Numbered from the stretch's first letter, positions 20,240 to 31,230 are shown. The stretch: DNA of 47,252 nucleotides from Porogramme epimiltina (GCA_900155495.1 FTLJ01000807.1:1-47252); one strand, 5' to 3'. Numbers and translations are program-made. Notes: generated by a model not told the origin, from the sequence alone.

Positions 20240-21007
20240 TACGCTGGTTGATAGCAACGTTCCATGTCTAGGGTCTCCGAGTCAAGCAATCGATATAATG
20301 CTTCCGCTCAGAAGACGATGTCATGAGACGCCCCTCCGCAGCGGCGGAAGCTGACAAACCCTCGACGCTGGAGGGTGCTGAACGCGCCCGAGACAACATT
20401 GCACCCATTCTCAGCCGGGAAGTTCTAACCGCGCCGGTAATGGAAGAGGGTGTAGACGTGGCTGATAAGGACCGCTGATATGGCTCAGATTGTCTCGACT
20501 CCGATATCCTGGAGCGTACAATATTGCTCATGAGCAGGGAAGCCTAGCAATTAGAAACCGTGGAACGTACATAGGGATGTCGATCTCGTCCGATTACAAC
20601 GTCATCACGGTCTAGTGCGGGCTGGTCCCTTTCGCCCTGAACGCACGTGGGAGGAAAGTTTGGGAAAGGGACGACGTTTGGTAGAGTATCCGTGCAAGTT
20701 CAACGCAGCCGGTAGGTTTGCCTACGATAATGGGGGCTGGAGTTGAACAGGTGAGCGCTGAGCTGTAGTGGCCATGGAGGTGGCGGGCAAGTGCAAGAAT
20801 TCTCCGTGGCGGTGTTCCTGAGCAACCGACCCTTTTTGGGACAGCCCAGGGGCGATGACGTCATGGCGGTTTTTGAGCAGGCATGATGATAACACTCTAT
20901 GGTAGGCCTGGCTGCTTCAAACAATCCACATTTAACACGCGGCCTTACAGTCAATCAATCAGCGAACTATCGAGTTACATTTCCCCTCCAGTCAATGGCC
21001 CCCATGA
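20240..21007. other. Intergenic between GST F and GST G
   Basis: About 770 nt with no supported gene; contains one CRE-like palindrome near the GST G side. Confidence 0.35.
20855..20864 (-). promoter_or_regulatory. CRE palindrome, GST F-G intergenic
   Basis: ATGACGTCAT, a 10-nt palindrome. It is about 730 nt upstream of GST F, nearly the same distance as the 19071 site has from GST E, which suggests the two were duplicated with their genes. Confidence 0.35.
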
Positions 21008-21883
21008 CTACTTCGGCATATTCTTCTCAATCAGAATCATTTGCTCGGCCACAACGCTCTTCGTCGGTTCGCTCTCCGACATCTTCTGGTGCCACCTGTG
21101 ATTCAAATGTGAGTTTACTCCACCTATATTGCCACCTTGAAATACTTACTTGAAGAACGACGGGAATTTCTTGGGAATGTCTACGTCCTCGACGTCCTTG
21201 AAAATGCGAAGCATCGCGACGTTGTTCCACTGCACGAACGAGAGGTCCGCGATGGTGCACTTGTTGCCGACGAGCCACTCCTGCTTGACGAGAACTCCGT
21301 CGAGGACGCCGAAAACGCGCAGAGCCTCGTTACGGTACCGCTCAACCGCGCTCGGGATCTTCTCCGGGTGGGAGTTGAGGAACCACATCGCCTGACCGAA
21401 GTAGGGGCTATGATGGGAGATCACACGCGGATCCGGTCAGAACTCATAGGTCACGTAATGGATGCTAATCACGTACCCCTGCCCAGAAGCCTGGAAGAAA
21501 AGCCACTGGATCATGGATGCGCGCTCCTTCTCGTCGGTCACACTGAATTTCTTCTCCGTGTCGTACTTGTCAACGAGGTAGAGCAGGATTGCGTTGCTCT
21601 CCCACACGGCGAAGTCGCCGTTTGTGTGGTCGATGAGCGTCGGAATACGTCCGTTCGGGTTGAACTGAGTGTGCTCGGCACCCTTCTGCTCCTGTTTGAG
21701 GAGGTCAAGGAAGACGTGCTCGTAAGTGAGCCCAAGAGCTTTGAGCACCGGTGCGACCTTCCTGTACGACATGAAAAATGAGTATGATGACCGCGACGGG
21801 ATAGCAAAGGGCAGGAGGCATCCTCACCAGCCGTTGGGGGCGCCCCAGTGGGAGTAGAGTGTGAACTGCTTTCCGTGAGACAT
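21008..21883 (-). CDS. Ure2p-like glutathione S-transferase (GST G)
   Basis: Exons 21883-21828, 21761-21477, 21407-21150 and 21095-21008 encode 228 residues. Landmarks: MSHGKQFTLYSHWGAPNGW, NPNGRIPTLIDHTNGDF, WESNAILLYLVDKYDTEK, YFGQAMWFLNSHPEK, WLVGNKCTIADLSFVQWN. The helix after the active-site turn reads KVAPVLKALGLTYEH, where the others have VLEELGL or close variants, so two acidic residues are lost. The last exon is longer than in E, F and I and ends KSVVAEQMILIEKNMPK. The acidic-to-basic change could alter GSH-site charge or dimer contacts; this is inference. Confidence 0.91.
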
Positions 21884-23428
21884 GCTGTGTGTTGAGTGTT
21901 TGTGAGAAACGAAATCTGGGGAATGAAGGACGTCTGCGAGCTCACCGAGGTTCTTATACCTCATCCTGGCGCCGTTGTTGACCTGCGACTTGCAGCCTCG
22001 GAGAGTCGCCGAGGATACAGAAGCGCTTGCGACTACGTGCGGTGGAGTATGCCGCATGCATACCGTACGTGTCAATATGGAATTTCCAAACGCTGACCAA
22101 TCTTGCCTCTGGACTAGGATGACAAACCGCGACACGCCGGAGTCGGACCCGGGCGTCTGCGCGTTTTCGCTCCGTTCGATAGGACAAGCGCACAGCTTGG
22201 CTAAGAGGCAAACCACATAGGCGTCCAAGAAGCCACGGATCCATACAGTCAGTCTTTTAATACATCACTTTATTAGCAATAGACGAACCTTGCGAGTGAG
22301 ACTGTGGTCGGCCGTGAGGGCATGTAGAGTCGGCTCATTACAGGTATACCGACGTCGGGATATCGTTCGACGTAGAGACTACGCTGGCAGACGACAATCA
22401 CACTACTCTTCACTGCCTCCGCGAATGTCTTATTTCGACAGAACCTGCGCCACACGGACACCGAGGAGCGATGATAAGCCACAGGGAGATCCGAGGTGTA
22501 AACGGAAGAGGTACTATGCAATGTACACTCACCTACATCCGAGAACTCGACATGACCCGTCTTCCCCGAAAATCCATGTAACACGGTAGAAACCTCGCGT
22601 CAGGACCCAGAATCTAACAATGACCCGTGGCTTGATAATCGTTGAGAGGGCTCGGTAACATGCATTCGTTCATATCTATCGTGCTTCTTCTTTCTGCGCT
22701 TCCGGCATATCTGTCAGCACACTAGAACATGGGGATGGAGAAATATCATAGACGAACCCTTTGTAACTTCTCTTAGGCCTACCACTCGAGTCTCGAATGT
22801 TCCACTCATGCACGAGATTGGGGGTACTTTTCACGGGTGCGACCTAGGTGCCGGGTAAGTGTGCGAATAGTCCGGTGCTGTCACCGGTTTGAGCAATAAG
22901 AGAGCACTTGCTGGCTATAGGGCGTCATCCTACTAGTAGCCGTAATATCAATGGAACGGAGCGTTCTAGAAACGGGTTCAAAGTGAACAGAAGACTCATC
23001 AAGGTCGAAGGGGAGGTGGGGCTGACGTAGTAAACAGCGCTATGCGAAGGTAAAGTTACGATTATGATGCGTTTGAACAGGGGCAAGGATAAAGGCGGAG
23101 TGTGAGACATACATCATTTTCAAGCTGCTGCACTGTCGCCGTTGCCAAGAGTCGGCGCCGCCGCGCGAGCATCGCTGGAAGTTTTTCCAGAGTCACAGTC
23201 ACGTGATAGTGACGCTACGCGTTAGGCTACCGGATTTAACATACTGAGTCCCCCTTGGTTCGATTCCTTCCCGAGATGGCACGGGTCTGAACTTCGATCA
23301 AAAAGTCCCATTGTGTGATGGCATCTAACTTATAAACCAGCCTATCTAGAACTTTCAAGCTCCCAAATCCAGCAGTCAAGCAAAGAACCTCCCGATCGCG
23401 ACTACTAGTACTCCTAACATAAACAGGC
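21884..23428. other. Intergenic between GST G and GST H
   Basis: About 1.5 kb, the largest gap inside the minus-strand array. Short reading frames on both strands show no domain, no conserved splice pattern and no likeness to the GSTs. Nothing further recognised. Confidence 0.35.
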
Positions 23429-24313
23429 CTATTGCTCTCCGGTAGTCCTGCTACCCGCACGTCGCTCTGCAGTTAGACTGTAGCGAAGTGCGTGAGCGGC
23501 TTTCACTGATTCCAGCGCCATCAGCTTTTCATGCCATCTAGGAACAACCTGGTAAGTGGTCTGCTGGCATCACAAAGATACCACATGACTTACGCCCAAA
23601 ATGCAGGGAACTGGGTTGGCAAATCGACCTTCTCAGGGAACGTCTCAAGGACGTTCAGCCATACCACAGTATCGTTCCATGTCACGAACGCGAGGTCGGC
23701 GATAGTGAGCTTGTTGCCCACAAGCCATTCCCGGGACTTCAACACGCCGTCAAGCACGCCGAAGACGCGTAGTGCCTCGCGCTGGTATCGCTCGATGGCA
23801 CTTGGGAGCTTTTCGGAGTGGAACATCAGGAACCAGCCAGCCTGACCAAAGTACGGCCTGGGAAAAGTGAGCATCAGGAGGGCGCGGTCGCCGAAGGGTC
23901 TGTCCGAAGGTACTCACCCTTGGCCCGATGCTTGGAAAAACATCCACTGCAATAGTTGATATTTCTCCTCCTCTTCTTCGACCGTCAGCCGCCTCTCCTT
24001 ATCGTACTTTTCGATCAAGTACAAGATGATCGCGTTGGACTCCCATATGGTGTAATCGTCGTTGTAGTGGTCGATGAGAGTCGGGATACGGCCATTCGGG
24101 TTGTATTGAACGTGCTCAGAAGATTTTTGTTCGCGTGTTCTTAGATCGAGGTAGATGGTGTGGTACGATAAGCCGAGCTCGTTTAGCACAATTGCAACTT
24201 TCCTACGCGGATCCCAAGTCAGTATGACCATATGCAAAACCCAAAGCTATAACATACCATCCGTTCGCTCCGGTCTCGTTGCTGTAAAGAGTGAACTGCT
24301 TTCCGTGGGACAT
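23429..24313 (-). CDS. Divergent Ure2p-like glutathione S-transferase (GST H)
   Basis: Exons 24313-24258, 24202-23918, 23857-23594 and 23537-23429 encode 237 residues, the longest of the set. It starts MSHGKQFTLYSNETGANGW: the usual GPNG turn is GANG, but the class Asn is kept. Other changes are VLNELGLSYHTIYLDLR, DHYNDDYTIWESNAIILYL and WMFFQASGQG. The helical domain has YFGQAGWFLMFHSEK and WLVGNKLTIADLAFVTWN, with Leu in place of the Cys of GGKCTIAD. The tail is extended and basic (SLTAERRAGSRTTGEQ). It is the most diverged member and may have shifted substrate. Confidence 0.9.
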
Positions 24314-25022
24314 GGTGACTCTGATACTTGCGTCTCCGCTTCTGATTAAGGATGCACAAGACCCCACGACCATGTCCTTAAATACTCGACAATGACTCCG
24401 AGGGCACTACGGGGGGGCCGGGACGCCACTGTGAGCCCTCCGATCCGACAGGTAAATTGGAATTCTACATGGCCCTTGCCGCAATCAGACCACATTGGTC
24501 ATTGGACCTCGGGGACGTGGGACAGCCACAGGATCATCCCCGAAGGTTGAATGCCCCCAAAGAGTAGGCTCCGAGCGAACCCCTTGATGAAGATTGGATT
24601 AGCCGGGACATGCCCTGAGTGACGAGGCAAACGTGGACGATGCCGGGCTGCCTGTCCATCCCACTGCCGGCACATTGGGGTCAACGAACATCTATGTAGC
24701 AGGGAGTTTATTGAGCCCCCGAGATGCACGGTGAGGTCCTAACTTGTCAAATTTTCAGGTATGAGTGAAGCGTAGCTCAAAGCCAGAGCTTATATAAGTA
24801 GTAGGCATTCCAAATGCACTGGATAATTGGACACCGGGCGGTCTTTCCTATTCTCACGTCGCGGAGCCTTCATTGACATCCCTCACAAGAGGGGCGCTCC
24901 AGTCCAAACTCGGAGTGCTCTACGCCGAATGACAAAGAAAGTATTGGTGACGATGCCATTCGGATTCTACCTAACGTACAGCTACGATGGAGTCGTTCGG
25001 CTACCCTGCTCCGAGGATGTAC
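24314..25022. other. Intergenic between GST H and GST I
   Basis: About 700 nt. A weak TATTTAAG-type element lies about 65 nt upstream of GST H (near 24378-24385). No gene seen. Confidence 0.35.
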
Positions 25023-25888
25023 TTAGTTCTGAAGGCTCGCCTGGACGTCCAAGCACTTCTTTACTGCCTCGCGCGCGGCGAGCTTGTTGTGCCACCTGTG
25101 ACACCGATCTGCGTCAGTGTTCCACTCAAACAACGGTGCGGCCAGGTGAACTTACGCCCAGAGGTGCGGGTACTCCTTCTCGACGTCGCAGACGTCCTTG
25201 AGAGTGACGTTGATGGCTGCGCGGTTCCACGTGATGAAGGACAGGTCTGCGATGGTGCACTTGCCGCCGACGAGCCACTCCTGCTTTGCGAGCACGCCCT
25301 CGAGCACGCCGAAAACGCGCTGCGTCTCCTTCTGGTATCGCTCAATTACGCTCGCCACCTTCTCGGGGTGGTAGCGCATGAACCAGAACGCCTGACCGAA
25401 GTACGGGCTATTTCGGGCGTCAGCGAACATTCCCAGGTGTGTGAAACATGGACCTAAAAAGGCTGAGAAGATCACGCACCCTTGTCCAGACGCCTGGAAG
25501 AAGAGCCACTGGATGAGGGTGGCCTTCTCCTTCTCGTCCGTGACCGTGAGCCGCTTCTCCTTGTCGTATCGCTCGACGAGGTAGAGCATGATCGCATCGC
25601 TCTCCCAGATCGCGAAGTCACCATTTGTGTGATCAATAAGCGTAGGGATACGCCCGTTTGGATTGAACTGGGTGTGTTCGGTGCCCTTCTGCTCGCCCTT
25701 CATGAAGTCGAGGTACTTGCTTTCGTACGTCAGGCCGAGTTCCTCGAGGACAAACGCGGCTTTCCTATACACATTCAATAAATGAGCGGGCGTTGCCAAG
25801 AGGGTTGCTATCAAGAAGAAAAGAGTGCGTACCAGCCGTTCGGTCCACCGACGTGGGTATAGAGAGTAAACTGCTTTCCGTGAGACAT
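25023..25888 (-). CDS. Ure2p-like glutathione S-transferase (GST I)
   Basis: Exons 25888-25833, 25764-25480, 25407-25156 and 25095-25023 encode 221 residues. Landmarks: MSHGKQFTLYTHVGGPNGW, KAAFVLEELGLTYESKYLDF, NPNGRIPTLIDHTNGDF, WESDAIMLYLVERYDKEK, YFGQAFWFMRYHPEK, WLVGGKCTIADLSFITWN and WHNKLAARE. It is closest to GST E and GST F. Intron 2 (72 nt) is in frame and stop-free, so an unspliced transcript would add 24 residues between the two domains. First gene of the six-gene minus-strand array. Confidence 0.92.
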
Positions 25889-25987
25889 GTTGGGATAAAA
25901 ACGAAGGGGTGGGAAGGATGGGGGCTGTTGGGCTTTCACTGGAAGAGGTGCAGCTCGTTGGTTCGTGGCATTGGGGGGCCGGAGGGT

Positions 25988-25994
25988 CTATATA
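25988..25994 (-). promoter_or_regulatory. TATA-like element of GST I
   Basis: TATATAG on the minus strand, about 100 nt upstream of the GST I ATG, the same spacing as in GST E and GST F. Confidence 0.45.
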
Positions 25995-27820
25995 TGTAGG
26001 GAGCATCCGCAGCCTGCGAGTAGTCCGGACATTAGGCTGACAAACGACCTGAACGCGTGAGAAGCTGTCGGAATCTCGTCGAAGGTCAGAAGCCGTCCCA
26101 GCGCGCACATTCCGCGCAATTGAACGCGCTGTGTTCTTCGGATAGAATGTAGCGGTACTTGTGACTATGAATGCTGTGGGACCGATTGGGCGCGTGCGGC
26201 ATGTCCCTAAGAGCGGCATGACGATTGTAGATGATGTCCAGTGATGGGAATTAGTAAGGCGAAGATGAGTAATCTCGAAAATTATGGCCAGAGGGGGACA
26301 TACCGTCGATAAGAACGGTCTTAGGTTCGACGTCCACAGTAGTAGCCTTGACGGCTTTGAGTCCATTACGTTTGAGGGCCGCGATAACTCCAAAGGAAGC
26401 AGTAGCCTGAGCTTCCTCTCCACTCACATCACGGAGCGGAGCGACTGACACTGTCCTTACTCAGCGCGGTAGCCATGACGCCAGAGCAGACACTTGGTCT
26501 GAGTGAATCTGAGAGGGAGGCGTTGTATGGCATCTAGCGCCGGCCTCCCGAGGAAACCTCCCTGTAAGGTGAAATGGGTATTCGGAACGCAAAAGCGTCA
26601 GTCAAAATTAGCACGCACTGTGGTTCCGCCGCCCTTCGGCGACATATATGTGGAATACTGGGATGACGAGTGTCCACTATCCTAAACGCCGACCTAAGAT
26701 TGATAGAGATCTCGGTCTTCCCGGAGATAGCACAAGTCAATTGGTGAGCATAGAGGTAGCAAAGCGCATAACGTACCATCATCTACTCATATTATTGCAC
26801 ACCATGGTCCTAGCAGGCACTCTGACTCTGAGGCATTCGGAGGCCGATGTGCTCACGGTAGCTAGAACAAGCACGGTGCTTCCTGAATTGCTTGTTTGCA
26901 GATGATACTGAAGGATATAGACTCACACGTAACCAGGTCCTAGACCTCCAGTATTCTAAAATCCACTGAAAGACCTAATTTCCGTTGCCTCGCCCGCTGT
27001 CTTCGATAGCCAGCAGCTACAGTATGTTGCTCCTTGGCCTCCCCGTAGGACACCCCTACGAGCCTTTTGACAATATCGCCGCTCTTGGATTGCACATGAC
27101 GAAATCACGGCCTTGGTGAAAGCCGCAATTTGATACCTCCGGCAGCTCCTCATATACGCAACTGGAAGCGTCCAGTCCTCCTGAAGGGTCATATGCAAGC
27201 ACTTGTTCGAGAGACGCCTGCTCTATAGATGGATAAGCCGAGTGTTGGAAGCGACTGCAAGGAGCCACGCACCTAATACACACTGTCATTGTCAAACATA
27301 GGTCTTCTTTCCGCCCGCCACAAACTCAACGCGCCCGAGCCGTCCCTAGTCCATGGGTCATTTCGTGGATGTTGATGTGAACAGGTATGAATGAAAGGCC
27401 CGTGGCTGTCTTGAAGAAGAAGAATGTCTGTCCCAAACCCAGAACAAGATGAAGAGGGAGGACAATCCAGGGTGTAGAGTGACAGTGGGCCCGGGAGAAC
27501 AGACTGGAGGCTTGGCGCGGCGGTCAGGCTGTGGGCGCCTCTCGGCACTCCTCCTTTCGTCATCACCTCAGGCTCCTTCAAGACTTAGTCGGCGTATTTG
27601 AAGCAATACCTGAAGCCTCGGCGTTTTGGTCGCACTGCGTCCTACAAAGTGTTGCTTATTTCTGTATCTCGTACAAGATAAATGCAGGTGCCACTAACCA
27701 GGCTGCGGTCGCGGACGCCCCGCTTTGTCTCTCCTTATGGCCGCTCGTTCAACTACACGACGCTTTGCTGGTCCATCAGGCTCCTTCGTGTGTGGTCACC
27801 GCTGTGGCCCACCGATGGGG
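25995..27820. other. Intergenic between GST I and the methyltransferase pair
   Basis: About 1.8 kb. One minus-strand stretch (26451-26304) looks protein-like and ends at a good GTATGT donor, but no partner exons could be assigned (see findings). Otherwise no gene, repeat or RNA is recognised. Confidence 0.3.
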
Positions 27821-27828
27821 TATAAAAG
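27821..27828 (+). promoter_or_regulatory. TATA box of methyltransferase 1
   Basis: TATAAAAG, 43 nt upstream of the ATG at 27871; strong consensus match. Confidence 0.55.
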
Positions 27829-27870
27829 CACCCTGTTTCCTCGTCCTGTGGGTCAACATCGACCATTACC

Positions 27871-29132
27871 ATGAGCCACCGAGAACAGAAGACACTCGAC
27901 GCCACTAACCCCCAAGTGGACAGTGACTCGCCGTCCGTGGTCTTTAAGTTGGATTCACGCGCAATCCTAGCCAGAAGACATGTTCCAGAGCTTGAGCTAC
28001 TCACTGAGCTGCGTCTGAAGGTCAGTTCTTACCTTCTTTCGTCTTGTAGCGAACATTCAGCTCATCTCTTCGAAGGGTTGGAACGACACAAACCTGGATG
28101 GGCACTTCAAAGAGCAGCGGACCACCGCCGACAACCCTGATGACCAGTCTACCATATTTTGGTTTGAAAAAATGAAGAACATCATCAACGAACTCGATCG
28201 CTTTGGAAACTTTGTTCCCAACAAGGGGGTCCTGAATTTCCTCGACGTTGGGTAAGCGTATTGGGAGTAGTCTCCGTAGGAGCTTCGCACTAAAGAAACG
28301 ATTGTACAGATGTGCCCCTGGAGGCTTCAGCTCATATATCATTCGGAAGAACTGGCGTGCCCGTGGGGTAGGCATCACGCTGCCAGTGGATCAGGGTGGT
28401 CATGCTGTGCTCCTCGAGCCTAAATACCTCAAAGAGGGCCGCTTTAGGATGATAGAGGAAGACGTCCTCAACTATGACTTCTCCCTGCGAGGACCGCGCA
28501 CTACTCCCCAAGTGCTTCCACCGCACTTCAAGCTCGTCCCGAAGTCGCTTCGCAAGCGTTTCCCTCTCGTCATCATCGACGGCCACGCACTTCGCACATA
28601 CAGGCCTCTACACGAACCCCGCCCTGTCACCCATGCATCCCTACCCCCGTACACCGGCTGGGAGGGCCCGACACGCTCATTCCGCGACACCCTTCTGATC
28701 TCTCAGTTCCTCCTGGCGCTCGAGACGCTCACACAGGGTGGCACGCTCGTCGCGAAGCTCGCACACCTCGAGTGTACCCCGGCCGCGCCCCTCCTCTACA
28801 TGCTAGACCAACTCTCGCAGGAAATCGTAGTACACAAGCCCCGCGCGCTCCACACCAGCCGCGGCACCTTCTACGTCATCGCGAAGGGCGTACACCTAAC
28901 GCGGCGCGGCCAGCGTTGGGTGCGCGGGCTCCGCGCGCTCTGGTACAGCCTGCGTTTCGGCGGCGAGGGCGGTGGGTGCCGGCCGATGGCCCCGGACGAG
29001 CTCGATTTCATCGTCTCTGCGGACGAGATATTGGAGAACTACATCGACCGCTTGGTTGAGCTCGGGCGAGGCCCCTGGGCCACGCAAGCTGAAGGCATAC
29101 GCAAGCTGCTTGAGCGGAAGGGGGCCCAATGA
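27871..29132 (+). CDS. FtsJ-like SAM-dependent methyltransferase 1
   Basis: Exons 27871-28020, 28076-28251 and 28310-29132 encode 382 residues. After an N-terminal helical part (ILARRHVPELELLTELRLK), GWNDTNLDGHFKEQR leads to the SAM-binding motif FLDVGCAPGGFSSYI, the FtsJ/RrmJ signature. Motif IV is RFPLVIIDGHALRTY (catalytic-type Asp), and GGTLVAKLAHLE supplies the central Lys. The fold closes with GTFYVIAKGV, then a C-terminal family tail (DELDFIVSADEILENYIDRL). FtsJ enzymes methylate ribose 2'-OH of RNA. Here the residue before the last strand, Glu in the classical K-D-K-E tetrad, seems to be Gly, so activity or substrate may differ. Tandem with methyltransferase 2, about 200 nt downstream. 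Clearly an FtsJ fold; the RNA target is unknown. Confidence 0.88.
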
Positions 29133-29334
29133 CGTACCTGTAGACTTCCCATTTGTATCTTGTAGTCTCATGATGCTCCTTGTATTGATGTTCTGTGAGA
29201 TTGTACTCAGCTGACGTCAGACTGCTTCTAAACTGTAAGAGTGCTACGGTAACTTTATTCGTATAAGATGCTTCCCATGCCGTCTACATCGATGCACTCG
29301 ACCCAGAGCCTCCGTTACCCCCATCATCGTCTAT

Positions 29335-30562
29335 ATGGACCATCCAAGCGTAGAACAGAATGTCAAGAATGAGCTTACCGCCCAGGCGATTCTTGCCAGA
29401 AGAGATGTTGCAGAATTACATGATTTAGTAGAGGTCCAGCACCAGGTGTGTGACCCTCAATCGTGCTCATTGGGGACCTTGAACCGACTAGTTTGAAGGG
29501 TTGGCAGGAGGAGAAGTTGGATAAGCATTTCGACGCGAGACTATCCCCAATCATACGGGCTCCTACAACGAAGACATTACAGGAATGGTTCTGTGTAGGG
29601 AGAGATGTTATGAAAGAGTTGGATAGTAATGTTGAAATTGTCCCAACTGGAGGGCCGTTCGAATTCCTCGACTTGTGGTATGTCCCCCTTTGTAGCACGC
29701 ATATGAAGGACTATAATCATGACAGTGGGCCAGCTGCGCACCTGGTGGATTCAGCGCGTATATCCTCGACAGAAACAAGGCTGCGCGGGGCGTCGGGATA
29801 TCTCTCCCCGAGGCTTATGGCGGTCACCCATTGAACCTCGCACCCTACGCGCGTCGCCGCTATGAATATATTGAAGAGGATATCCTCCGGTACGACCTCT
29901 CGACCACCGGCCACTGCGATGAACAGACATCGGACAAGCATCAGCTACGCCCCCTTCCAGAAAAACTCAAAAGCCGCTTCCCTCTTGTCATCCTAGATGG
30001 GTATGCGCTCCTCAGCTACCGCCGTGCAGCGTCATCAAGTATCCCCGACGGACTGAGCCCCGAATCGTTCCCACCGTTGTATCGCATCTACGCTGGCGCG
30101 CTGCTCATATCGCAGCTGATCGTCGCGCTCGAAACCGTCCAACCCGGTGGCACGCTCCTCGTGAAGCTTGCACGCCTAGAAGCCTTCCCAGCGGCCCACA
30201 TCCTCTTCCTTCTCGACGCGCTATCGGAGGAGCTCGTCGTGTACAAAGCCGGATGTATGCTCGCCGTCCGCAGCACCTTCTACGTCATCGCGCGGGGTGT
30301 ATGCCGTGCGAAAGGCTCAGAGGACCAGGAGTGTGTGCGGTTCTTGGCGGGTTTACGAGTGTTGTGGGAGGAGCTGTGGATCAAGGGTCCCGAGGGCATG
30401 GGACGGCATAAGAGAGATGGGGACTTGGATTTTGCCATCACGACGGACGCGATCCTGGAAGAGTATATTGACAGACTCATTGATTTCGGTCGCGAGGTAT
30501 GGTCGACTCAGGCGGAGGCGCTGCACGAGCTCCTACGTCGGAAAGGTGCTGAACGGAAGTAG
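29335..30562 (+). CDS. FtsJ-like SAM-dependent methyltransferase 2
   Basis: Exons 29335-29445, 29499-29677 and 29734-30562 encode 372 residues, with intron positions and phases the same as in methyltransferases 1 and 3. Landmarks: ILARRDVAELHDLVEV, GWQEEKLDKHFDAR, FLDLCCAPGGFSAYIL, ARGVGISLPEAYGGH, RFPLVILDGYALLSY, PGGTLLVKLARLEAFPAAH, TFYVIARGV and LDFAITTDAILEEYIDRL. Motif I has Cys-Cys where copy 1 has Gly-Cys. Central Asp and Lys are kept; the last tetrad Glu appears as Ser. Tandem duplicate of copy 1. Start codon chosen because the following exon keeps phase and matches copy 1 in the ILARRxVxEL segment. Confidence 0.86.
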
Positions 30563-30673
30563 GAAGTAGTGGGTTATAGAGTCGACTCGGACGTGTGTTT
30601 GATATGGGCAATCGGTTTCTTCCGGGCGAGGCAAGTATATGTACCTATTTGCAACTATTGGACATACTCAACA

Positions 30674-30757
30674 TCTCTGTTAGTATATCGGTTAGTACAC
30701 GCGCCTGTCATTCGCTAATGACCGCGCGAAAGCGGGGTTCGACTCCCCGACAGAGAG
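30674..30757 (+). tRNA. tRNA-Asp(GTC), copy 1, with 12-nt intron
   Basis: The 7-bp acceptor stem TCTCTGT/ACAGAGA, D-arm GTATATCGGTTAGTAC and T-arm with GGTTCGACTCC all fit. The anticodon arm is CGCGC-CTGTCA...C-GCGCG with anticodon GTC. A 12-nt intron (TTCGCTAATGAC) follows position 37, the canonical place for nuclear tRNA introns. Mature length is 72 nt, normal for tRNA-Asp. T-runs just downstream (30757-30770) fit a Pol III terminator. Confidence 0.93.
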
Positions 30758-31230
30758 TTTTGCCCCTTTTCGCCGTGAGCGTGGGAACGCGATGTGCGCC
30801 AGGCGCGAGTGGCGTCTTGTCTAGACTCGCCGCTTGTTCCGTTCGGGCACTATCTGCGGCTTCAAGACGTGCGTTCTGGTGCGTAATGGTGCGACTTGGC
30901 ATGAAGAGGCTGGTCTCACGAGTGCTGACGACGGAGGCGTTTCCGGCGGTGAAATATTTCGCGTTGAATGGACACCTGGGCCGGCACATGGTCAGGGCGG
31001 CCAGATGCGACGCAGTGCAGGCCCGCGACCGGCCCGCGTCTTAGCTCGGGATGCCCCAGACAAACTGTTCACGTTTCCCCGCAATCTCGATCCAACGGCC
31101 CGCTCCATTCGGCCTTCTAGTCTCCGCATGTACTTAAGGCCACCCCGCACCCCGCACTACCCCGTCCCTCGTCCACCCGACCTCGACGCCCCGCTCTCCC
31201 CTTCCGTCGCGGACCCGTCTCTACTGCAAA
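30758..31230. other. Intergenic between tRNA-Asp and the MFS gene
   Basis: About 470 nt holding the Pol III terminator and the transporter promoter. No other feature recognised. Confidence 0.35.

Noticed and set aside
21954..22589. Small frames on both strands between GST G and GST H
   Set aside because: No motifs, no consistent splice sites and no likeness to each other or to neighbours.
23225..23285. Second B-box-like motif (TTGGTTCGATTCC)
   Set aside because: The T-stem does not pair and no cloverleaf can be drawn.
25152..26423. Long 423-codon open frame on the minus strand through GST I
   Set aside because: It only shares frame with GST exons 2 and 3 because intron 2 is 72 nt and stop-free. 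Upstream it crosses GST exon 1 in the wrong frame and promoter sequence, with no domain there.
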